From: Liolophura sinensis | Lineage: Eukaryota > Mollusca > Polyplacophora > Chitonida > Chitonidae | Length of the DNA: 64,000 nucleotides | Assembly: GCF_032854445.1 (NCBI RefSeq) | Contig: NW_027018151.1 | Location: 1-64,000 of the forward strand | Direction: 5' to 3' | Shown: positions 1 to 10,233 of the stretch, piece by piece | Position numbering within the stretch: position 1 is the first letter of the stretch | How the letters are laid out: each line of letters opens with the position of its first letter | Notes under the pieces: generated by a model | The model's input: only the letters and a program-made list of their open reading frames with translations | Databases searched by the model: none | Told to the model about the DNA's origin: nothing | Translations under genes and position numbers: made by a program

Positions 1-3000
1 ACTGAACATTCTATTATAATGATTACATTGCTCATCTTGTAACTGCGCACGCTATTATACTGATTACAATGTTCATCTTGTAACTGGGCATACTAGTGTA
101 ATAATTAAAATAATAATTTTGTTACTGAGCATGCTATTATACTGATTACAATGTTCATCTTGTAACTGAACATGCTATTATAATGATTACAATGTTCATG
201 TTGTAACTGAGCATGCTATTATACGAATTACAATCTTCAATTGAGCATGCTATTATAATGATTACATTGCTCATCTTGTATTTGAGCATGCTATTTTAAC
301 TATTACAATGTTCATCTTGTAACTGGGCATGTTTTTATAATGATTACAATGTTCACCTTTTAACTGAGCACGCTATTGTAATGATTTCAATGTTCTCCTT
401 GTAACTGAGCACATTATTATAATGATTGCAATGTTCATCTTGTAACTGAATATGCTATTGCAATGATTACAATGTCCATTTTGCAACTGAGCATGCTTGT
501 ATACTGATTACAATGTTCACCTAGGAACTGATGATGTTTTTATAATGATTACAACGTTCATCTTGTAACTGAACATGCAATTATAAGGATTACAATGTTC
601 ACTTTGTAACTGAACATGCTATTACAATAATTACAATGTTCATCTTGTAACTGAACATGCTATTATGTCGATTACAATCTTTATCTTGCAACTGAGCATG
701 TTATTATAATGATTACAATGTTCATCTTGTAATTGAACGTGCTAATATATTGAATACAATGTTCATTTTGTAACTGATGATGTTATTATAATGATTACAA
801 TATTCATCTTGTAACTAAATATGCTTATGTAATGATTACAATGTCCATTTTGCAACTGAGCATGCTTTTATACTTACAATGTCCACCTTGTAACTGAACA
901 TGCTATTATAATGATTAGAATGTTCATCTTGTAACTGAGCATGTTTTTATAAAGATTACAATGTTCACCTTGTAACTGAACATGCTTTTATAATGATTAC
1001 AATGTTCATCTTGTAATTGAACGTGCTAATATAATGAATACAATGTTTACTTTGTAACTGATGATGTTATTATAATAATTACAATATTCATCTTGTAAGT
1101 GAATATGCTAATGTAATGATTACAATGTTTATCTTACAACTGAGCATGCTTGTATACTGATTACAATGTTCACCTTGCAACTGATGATGTTTTTATAATG
1201 ATTACAATGTTCATCTTATAACTGAACATGCTATTATGTCGATTACAATCTTCATCTTGCAACTGAGCATGTTTTTAAAATGATTACTATGTTCACCTTG
1301 TAACTGAACATGCTTTTATAATGATTACAATGTCTATCTTGTAAGTGAACGAGCTAATATAATGAATACAATGCTTATGTTGTAACTGATGATGTTATTA
1401 TAATGATTACAATATTCATCTTGTAAGTGAATATGCTAATAAAATGATTACAATGTCCATTTTGCAACTGAGCATGCTTGTATACTGATTACAATGTTCA
1501 CCTTGTAACTGTTTGTGTTTTTATAATGACTACAATGTTCATCTTATAACTGAACATGCAATTATAAGGATTACAATGTTCACCTTGTAACTGAACATGC
1601 TATTACAATGATTACATTGTTCACCTTGTAACTGAGCGCATTATTATAATGATTACAATGTTCATCTTGTAACTGAATATGCTATTGTAATGATTACAAT
1701 GTCCATTTTGCAACTGAGCATGCTTGTATACTGATTACAATGTTCACCTTGCAACTGATGATGTTTTTATAATGATTACAATGTTCACTTTGTAACTGAA
1801 CATGCTATTACAATGATTACAATGTTCATCTTGTAACTGAACATGCTATTATGTCGATTACAATCTTCATCTTGCAACTGAGCATGATATTATAATGATT
1901 ACAATGTTCATCTTGTAATTGAACGTGCTAATATAATGAATACATTGTTCATTTTGTAACTGATGATGTTATTATAATGATTACAATATTCATCTTGTAA
2001 CTGAATATGCTTATGTAATGATTACAATGTCCATTTTGCAACTGAGCATGCTTTTATACTTACAATGTCCACCTTGTAACTGAACATGCTATTATAAAGA
2101 TTACAATGTTCACCTTGTAACTCAACATGCTTTTATAATGATTACAATGTTCATCTTGTAATTGAACGTGCTAATATAATGAATACAATGTTTACTTTGT
2201 AACTGATGATGTTATTATAATGATTACAATATTCATCTTGTAAATGAATATGCTAATGTAATGATTACAATGTTTATCTTGCAACTGAGCATGCTTGTAT
2301 ACTGATTACAATGTTCACTTTGCAGCTGATGATGTTTTTATAATGATTACAATGTTCATCTTGTAACTGAACATGCTATTATGTCGATTACAATCTTCAT
2401 CTTGCAACTGAGCATGTTTTTAAAATGATTACTATGTTCACCTTGTAACTGAACATGCTTTTATAATGATTACAGTGTTTATCTTGTAAGTCAACGAGCT
2501 AATATAATGAATACAATGCTTATGTTGTAACTGATGATGTTATTATAATGATTACAATATTCATCTTGTAAGTGAATATGCTAATGTAATGATTACAATG
2601 TCCATTTTGCAACTGAGCATGCTTGTATACTGATTACAATGTTCACCTTGAAACTGTTTACTTTTTATAATGATTATAATGTTCATCTTGTAACTGAACA
2701 TGCAATTATAAGGATTACAATGTTCACTTTGTAACTGAACATGCTATTACAATGATTACATTGTTCACCTTGTAGCTGAGCACATTATTATAATGATTAC
2801 AATGTTCATCTTGTAACTGAATATGCTATTGTAATGATTACAATGTCCATTTTGCAACTGAGCATGGTTGTATACTGATTACAATTTTCACTTTGCAACT
2901 TATGATGTTTTTATAATGATTACAATGTTCACTTTTATAGTGAACATGCAATTATAAGGAATACAATGTTCATTTTGTAACTGAACATGCTTTTACAATG

Positions 3001-6000
3001 ATTACATTGTTCACCTTGTTACTGAGCACATTATTATAATAATTACAATGTTCATCTTGTAAGTGAATATGCTAATGTAATGATTACAATATCCATTTTG
3101 CAACTGAGCATGCTTTTATACTGATTACAATGTTCACCTTGTAACTGATGATGTTTTTATAATGATTACAATGTTCATCTTGCAACTACATATGCTATAA
3201 CAATGATTACAATGTTCATCTTGTAATGAAATATGCTAATATAATGATTGCAATATTCATTTTGTAACTGAGCATGCTATTATATTGATTACAATGGTGG
3301 TTTTGTAACCGTTGACGCTATTATAATGATTACAATGTTTACTTTGTAACTGAGCATGCTATTACAATGATTACAATGTTCATCCTGTAACTGAACATGC
3401 TATTATGTCGATTACAATCTTTATCTTGCAACTGAGCATGATATTATAATGATTACAATGTTCATCTTGTAATTGAACGTGCTAATATAATGAATACAAT
3501 GTTCATTTTGTAACTGATGATGTTTATATAATGATTACAATATTCATCTTGTAACTAAATATGCTTATGTAATGATTACAATGTCCATTTTGCAACTGAG
3601 CATGCTTTTATACTTACAATGTCCACCTTGTAACTGAACATGCTATTATAATGATTACAATGTTCATCTTGTAACTGAGCATGTTTTTATAAAGATTACA
3701 ATGTTCACCTTGTAACTGAACATGCTTTTATAATGATTACAATGTTCATCTTGTAATTGAACGTGCTAATATAATGAATACAATGTTTACTTTGTAACTA
3801 ATGATGTTATTATAATGATTACAATATTTATCTTGTAAGTGAATATGCTAATGTAATGATTACAATGTCCATTTTGCAACTGAGCATGCTTGTATACTGA
3901 TTACAATGTTCACCTTGTAACTGTTTATGTTTTTATAATAATTACAATGTTCATCTTATAACTGAACATGCAATTATAAGGATTACAATGTTCACTTTGT
4001 AACTGAACATGCTATTACAATGATTACATTGTTCACCTTGTAACTGAGCGCATTATTATAATGATTACAATGTTCATCTTGTAACTGAATATGCTTTTGT
4101 AATGATGACAATGTCCATTTTGCAACTGAGCATGCTTGTATACTGATTACAATGTTCACCTTGCAACTGATGATGTTTTTATAATGATTACAATGTTCAC
4201 TTTGTAACTGAACATGCAATTATAAGGATTACAATGTTCACTTTGTAACTGAACATGCTATTACAATGATTACATTGTTCACCTTGTACCTGAGCACATT
4301 ATTATAATGATTACAATGTTCATCTTGTAAGTGAATATGCTAATGTAATGATTACAATATCCATTTTGTAACTGAGCATGCTTTTATACTGATTACAATG
4401 TTCACCTTGTAACTGATGATGTTTTTATAATGATTAAAATGTTCGTCTTGTAACTACATATGCTATAATAATGATTACAATGTTCATCTTGTAACTACAT
4501 ATGCTAATATAAAAATTGCAATATTCATTTTGTAACTGAGCATGCTATTATATTGATTACAATGGTGATTTTGTAACCGTTGACGCTATTATAATGTTAC
4601 AATGTTTACTTTGTAACTGAACATGCTATTACAATGATTACAATGTTCATCTTGTAACTGAACACGCTATTATGTCGATTACAATCTTCATCTTGTAACT
4701 GAAAATGATATTATAATGATTACAATGTTTATCTTGCAACTGAGCATGCTATTATAATGATTACTTTGCTCATCTTGTATTTGAGCATGCTATTTTAACT
4801 ATTACAATGTTCATCTTGTAACTGGGCATGTTTTTATAATGATTACAATGTTCACCTTGTAACTGAGCTCGCTATTGTAATGATTTCAATGTTCTCCTTG
4901 TAACTGAGCACATTATTATAATGATTGCAATGTTCATCTTGTAACTGAATATGCTATTGCAATGATTACAATGTCCATTTTGCAACTGAGCATGCTTGTA
5001 TACTGATTACAATGTTCATCTAGGAACTGATGATGTTTTTATAATGATTACAACGTTCATCTTGTAACTGAACATGCAATTATAAGGATTACAATGTTCA
5101 CTTTGTAACTGAACATGCTATTACAATGATTACAATGTTCATCTTGAAACTGAACATGCTATTATGTCGATTACAATCTTTATCTTGCAACTGAGCATGA
5201 TATTATAATGATTACAATGTTCATCTTGTAATTGAACGTGCTAATATATTGAATACAATGTTCATTTTGTAACTGATGATGTTATTATAATGATTACAAT
5301 ATTCATCTTGTAACTAAATATGCTTATGTAATGATTACAATGTTTATCTTGCAACTGAGCATGCTTGTATACTGATTACAATGTTCACCTTGCAACTGAT
5401 AATGTTTTTATAATGATTACAATGTTCATCTTATAACTAAACATGCTATTATGTCGATTACAATCTTCATCTTGCAACTGAGCATGTTTTTAAAATGATT
5501 ACTATGTTCACCTTGTAACTGAACATGCTTTTATAATGATTACAATGTTTATCTTGTAAGTTAACGAGCTAATATAATGAATACAATGTTTACATTGTAA
5601 CTGATGATGTTATTATAATAATTACAATATTCATCTTGTAAGTGAATATGCTAATGTAATGATTACAATGTCCATTTTGCAACTGAGCATGCTTGTATAC
5701 TGATTACAATGTTCACCTTGTAACTGTTTATGTCTTTATAATGATTACAATGTTCATCTTGTAACTGAACATGCAATTATAAGGATTACAATGTTCACTT
5801 TGTAACTGAACATGCTATTACAATGATTACATGGTTCACCTTGTAACTGAGCGCATTATTATAATGATTACAATGTTCATCTTGTAACTGAATATGCTAT
5901 TGTAATGATTACAATGTCCATTTTGCAACTGAGCATGATTATATACTGATTACAATGTTCACCTTGCAACTGATGATGTTTTTATAATGATTACAATGGT

Positions 6001-9000
6001 GATTTTGTAACCGTTGGCGCTATTATAATGATTACAATGTTTACTTTGTAACTGAACATGCTATTACAATGATTACAATGTTCATCTTGTAACTGGGCAT
6101 ACTAGTGTAATAATTAAAATAATAATTTTGTAACTGAGCATGCTATTATACTGATTACAATGTTCATCTTGTAACTGAACATGCTATTATAATGATTACA
6201 ATGTTCATGTTGTAACTGAACATGCTATTATACGAATTACAATTTTCATCTTGTAATTGAGCATGCTATTATAATGATTACATTGCTCATCTTGTATTTG
6301 AGCATGCTATTTTAACTATTACAATGTTCATCTTGTAACTGGGCATGTTTTTATAATGATTACAATGTTCACCTTTTAACTGAGCACGCTATTGTAATGA
6401 TTTCAATGTTCTCCTTGTAACTGAGCACATTATTATAATGATTGCAATGTTCATCTTGTAACTGAATATCCTATTGCAATGATTACAATGTCAATTTTGC
6501 AACTGAGCATGCTTGTATACTGATTACAATGTTCACCTAGGAAGTGATGATGTTTTTATAATGATTACAACGTTCATCTTGTAACTGAACATGCAATTAT
6601 AAGGATTACAATGTTCACTTTGTAACTGAACATGCTATTACAATGATTACAATGTTCATCTTGTAACTGAACATGCAATTATAAGGATTACAATGTTCAC
6701 TTTGTAACTGAACATGCTATTACAATGATTACATTGTTCACCTTGTAACTAAGCGCATTATTATAATGATTACAATGTTCATCTTGTAACTGAATATGCT
6801 ATTGTAATGATTACAATGTCCATTTTGCAACTGAGCATGCTTGTATACTGATTACAATGTTCACCTTGCAACTGATGATGTTTTTATAATGATTACAATG
6901 TTCACTTTGTAACTGAACATGCTATTACAATGATTACAATGTTCATCTTGTAACTGAACATGCTATTATGTCGATTACAATGTTCATCTTGTAACTGAGC
7001 ATGATATTATAATGATTACAATGTTCATCTTGTAATTGAACGTGCTAATATAATGAATACATTGTTCATTTTGTAACTGATGATGTTATTATAATGATTA
7101 CAATATTCATCTTGTAACTGAATATGCTTATGTAATGATTACAATGTCCATTTTGCAACTGAGCATGCTTTTATACTTACAATGTCCACCTTGTAACTGA
7201 ACATGCTATTATAAAGATTACAATGTTCACCTTGTAACTGAACATGCTTTTATAATGATTACAATGTTCATCTTGTAATTGAACGTGCTAATATAATGAA
7301 TACAATGTTTACTTTGTAACTGATGATGTTATTATAATGATTACAATATTCATCTTGTAAATGAATATGCTAATGTAATGATTACAATGTTTATCTTGCA
7401 AATGAGGATGCTTGTATACTGATTACAATGTTCACTTTGCAACTGATGATGTTTTTATAATGATTACAATGTTCATCTTGTAACTGAACATGCTATTATG
7501 TCGATTACAATCTTCATCTTGCAACTGAGCATGTTTTTAAAATGATTACTATGTTCAACTTGTAACTGAACATGCTTTTATAATGATTACAGTGTTTATC
7601 TTGTAAGTCAACGAGCTAATATAATGAATACAATGCTTATGTTGTAACTGATGATGTTATTATAATGATTACAATATTCATCTTGTAAGTGAATATGCTA
7701 ATGTAATGATTACAATGTCCATTTTGCAACTGAGCATGCTTGTATACTGATTACAATGTTCACCTTGAAACTGTTTACTTTTTATAATGATTACAATGTT
7801 CATCTTGTAACTGAACATGCAATTATAAGGATTACAATGTTCACTTTGTAACTGAACATGCTATTACAATGATTACATTGTTCACCTTGTAGCTGAGCAC
7901 ATTATTATAATGATTACAATGTTCATCTAGTAACTGAATATGCTATTGTAATGATTACAATGTCCATTTTGCAACTGAGCATGGTTGTATACTGATTACA
8001 ATTTTCACTTTGCAACTGATGATGTTTTTATAATGATTACAATGTTCACTTTGAAAGTGAACATGCAATTATAAGGAATACAATGTTCACTTTGTAACTG
8101 AACATGCTTTTACAATGATTACATTGTTCACCTTGTAACTGAGCACATTATTATAATAATTACAATGTTCATCTTGTAAGTGAATATGCTAATGTAATGA
8201 TTACAATATCCATTTTGCAACTGAGCATGCTTTTATGCTGATTACAATGTTCACCTTGTAACTGATGATGTTTTTATAATGATTACAATGTTCATCTTGT
8301 AACTACATATGCTATAATAATGATTACAATGTTCATCTTGTAATGAAATATGCTAATATAATGATTGCAATATTCATTTTTTAACTGAGCATGCTATTAT
8401 ATTGATTACAATGGTGATTTTGTAACCGTTGACGCTATTATAATGATTACAATGTTTACTTTGTAACTGAACATGCTATTACAATGATTACAATGTTCAT
8501 CTTGTAACTGAACATGCTATTATGTCGATTACAGTCTTCATCTTGTAACTGAAAATGATATTTTAATGATTACAATGTTTATCTTGCAACTGAGCATGCT
8601 ATTATAATGATTACAATGTTCACTTCGTAACTGATCATGCTTTTTTAACTATTACAATGTTCATCTTGTAACTGGGCATGTTTTTATAATGATTACAATG
8701 TTCATCTTGTAACTGAGCACGCTATTGTAATGATTACAATGTTCACCTTGTAACTGAGCACATGATTATAATGATTACAATGTTCATCTTGTAACTGAAT
8801 ATGCTATTGTAATGATTACAATGTCCATTTTGCAACTGAGCATGCTGGTATACTGATTACAATGTTCACCTTGCAACTGATGATGTTTTTATAATGATTA
8901 CAATGTTCATCTTGTAACTGAACATGCAATTATAAGGATTACAATGTTCACTTTGTAACTTAACATGCTATTACAATGATTACAATGCTCATTTTGTAAC

Positions 9001-9039
9001 TGAACATGCTATTATGTCGATTACAATCTTCATCTTGTA
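1..9039 (+). repeat. 41-bp satellite array, block 1
   Basis: This is a head-to-tail array of a 41-bp AT-rich monomer. Successive ACTG phase marks at 124, 165 and 206 are exactly 41 bp apart. Many monomer variants occur in a fixed order, so the block has higher-order structure. Landmarks are the ACTGGGCATACTAG variant (83 and 6092), the ACTGTTTGTG variant (near 1511), the GTAACCGTTG variant (3305, 4573, 6007, 8422) and a 38-bp variant lacking GAT (for example near 2055). No gene is present; stops occur in every frame because 41 is not divisible by 3. The block starts at the window edge, so its true left end is unseen. It ends at the cassette 1 junction near 9039. Satellite identity is certain from the sequence; any function is unknown. 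Confidence 0.97.
165..205 (+). repeat. Representative 41-bp satellite monomer
   Basis: This monomer is a typical unit when phased at ACTG. Across the array two stretches change little: GATTACAATG (monomer positions 21-30) and CTTGTAACTGA (37 to 6 of the next unit). Positions about 8-20 carry most variants (CTATTATAAT, CTTGTATACT, CAATTATAAG, CTAATGTAAT, CTATTATGTC and others). TTACAA (23-28) and TTGTAA (37 to 1) form a 6-bp inverted repeat with an 8-nt spacer. In units with GAAC, TGAACAT (3-9) and ATGTTCA (28-34) form a second 7-bp inverted repeat. In units with GAGC, AGCATGCT is a perfect palindrome. These are direct observations; no binding protein is known. Confidence 0.95.
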
Positions 9040-9048
9040 TGTATGTCG

Positions 9049-9060
9049 CTGTGCAACTGA
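9049..9060. repeat. SINE target-site duplication, left copy (cassette 1)
   Basis: The 12 bases CTGTGCAACTGA here recur exactly at 9423-9434, on the other side of the SINE. This is the expected footprint of LINE-machinery retroposition. The same pair sits at the same place in all four cassettes. Confidence 0.88.
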
Positions 9061-9345
9061 GTGAGTGAGTGCTTGGGGTTTTACGTCGTATCTAAACAAT
9101 TTTTCAGTCATATGACGACGAAGGAATCATTAGGGTGCATGCACGTGTAATGTGCCTCCTTGTTGCAGGACGGATTTTCACCGCTCTTTTATTTAGTGCT
9201 GCATCACTGAGACGACTTACCGAAGGCAAGTAAGCCGCCCCGCCCGAGCCATTATGCTGAAACGGGTCAACCAGTCGTTGCACTATACCCTTCATGCTGA
9301 ACGCCAAACGAGGAAGTTACAACTTCCTCTTTTAAAGTCTTAGGT

Positions 9346-9356
9346 GTGACTCGACC
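9346..9356 (-). promoter_or_regulatory. Pol III B box of SINE copy 1
   Basis: The minus-strand sequence GGTCGAGTCAC is close to the tRNA B-box consensus GGTTCGANTCC, with one base missing and changes at the end. It lies about 45 bp downstream of the A box, within the tRNA-like range. Confidence 0.7.
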
Positions 9357-9399
9357 AAGGATTGATCCTGGATCTACCGGTCCCGAAGCGGACGCTCTA

Positions 9400-9411
9400 C
9401 CAACTGTGCTA
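9400..9411 (-). promoter_or_regulatory. Pol III A box of SINE copy 1
   Basis: The minus-strand sequence TAGCACAGTTGG closely matches the A-box consensus TRGCNNAGTNGG. It lies 11-12 bp inside the SINE 5' end, the normal position for an internal Pol III promoter. Confidence 0.78.
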
Positions 9412-9422
9412 TCCGGGCCGGT

Positions 9423-9434
9423 CTGTGCAACTGA
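9423..9434. repeat. SINE target-site duplication, right copy (cassette 1)
   Basis: CTGTGCAACTGA here is the exact partner of 9049-9060 and abuts the tRNA-like head of the SINE. Confidence 0.88.
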
Positions 9435-10204
9435 CGATCAGATAACATTTATCTGTAAAGACATGTATGTCTCTGCGCCATTTACTGTACCTATGTCTTT
9501 CACTTCAGGCAAACCTTAGTCCTCCCATACATAACCCCACCTGACAAGGCTCCTACTCAGGCTATTTTATTTCCTAGTGAAAGGAAGGCTTTAAGCAAAC
9601 ATGTTTGTACATATAATATTAGTGGAGCGAGTTTTCAGTAATACACAATTAACATATAACAGACCTATCAAAACCCTCACAGAATCCAAACGAAGTCCAC
9701 TGTAAGCACTCTGGAAAAAACATATTAGGAGCTCAAGTACGTCTATATCGCATTTGTTATTTCATTTCTAACATGATGAGATCACAGAGCTGTTACATTT
9801 ATCTGTCAAAACCGTTAGTTTAATAAGTTACATATTTGTCCTGAAAGAAAGAGACAAAGTTATTGATCTCATTAACGTACGTGTACCTGCCGACGAGCAT
9901 CAGTTACCATTGTCAGCAAGACTAGTCCCGATATAGAAGAACCGCAGAGAAAACCATCAAAGAATTGGGGTCGAGTTTTCTGATCTTATTGCAGTCAGAT
10001 TAATTTCACAGATATCGTATTCTACACATTTGGCCCATTGCCAGTACGCTGCAAATAGGGGTGCGAAACAATGCATGTATTTTTCATTGAGGAATGAAGA
10101 AAATGGTTTTAAAAAAGGACAAACTTAAGTTCTCTTAAATATGCATACCTGTAGTTTCCGTTTTGAAAGGCTAAACAAGTCTAACAAAGGGCCATTTGAC
10201 TTAA
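9435..10204. other. Gene-free sequence right of the SINE, cassette 1
   Basis: This stretch of about 0.77 kb has no long open frame, no tRNA-like box and no obvious tandem repeat. It begins with CGATCAGATAACATTTATCT, the right arm of an older duplication best seen in cassette 3. It recurs in all four cassettes with small differences. I do not recognise it; it is probably the original single-copy locus next to the satellite. Confidence 0.7.
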
Positions 10205-10233
10205 GAACATGCCTATTACAATATTACATGTAA
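10205..10233 (+). repeat. Degenerate satellite monomer inside cassette 1
   Basis: GAACATGCCTATTACAAT followed by ATTACATGTAA matches most of a satellite monomer (GAACATGCTATTACAATG then ATTACAT), with one base inserted and one deleted. It lies about 80 bp before the array resumes. It suggests that a decayed monomer was already present at this edge. It recurs in the other three cassettes. Confidence 0.6.

Larger units (their letters stand above)
9061..9422 (-). mobile_element. tRNA-derived SINE, copy 1 (362 bp)
   Basis: This SINE lies on the minus strand. Its 5' head (plus positions about 9422 down to 9346) resembles a tRNA, with an A box TAGCACAGTTGG and a B box GGTCGAGTCAC. After the head come a 9-bp hairpin GAGGAAGTT/AACTTCCTC (9310-9329) and a long GC-richer body. 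The 3' end is a short (ACTC)n-type repeat, seen as GTGAGTGAGTG on the plus strand at 9061. No run of four T occurs on the minus strand, so nothing inside looks like a Pol III terminator. A 12-bp target-site duplication flanks it. The body (around TTTTTCAGTCATATGACGAC) looks to me like SINEs common in molluscs; the family name is not verified. A 67-codon frame inside the body is fortuitous. Confidence 0.88.

Noticed and set aside
3992-4219. Minus-strand 75-codon open frame
   Set aside because: It lies wholly in the satellite. The peptide only echoes the 41-bp monomer read through three frames, and equivalent satellite copies interrupt it.
1-9039. CRISPR array
   Set aside because: The repeats are directly contiguous with no unique spacers, and the flanking SINEs are eukaryotic.
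9061-9075. Stand-alone GTGA microsatellite
   Set aside because: It is the 3' tail of the SINE, inside the target-site duplication, with three to four units only.
9104-9307. Minus-strand 67-codon frame, repeated at 47959-48162
   Set aside because: It sits inside the SINE body and is broken by small changes in copies 3 and 4; SINEs do not encode protein.
9346-9422. A functional tRNA gene on the minus strand
   Set aside because: The A and B boxes are present, but the 3' part does not pair with GCCCGGA to make an acceptor stem, and it is fused to a SINE body with target-site duplications.
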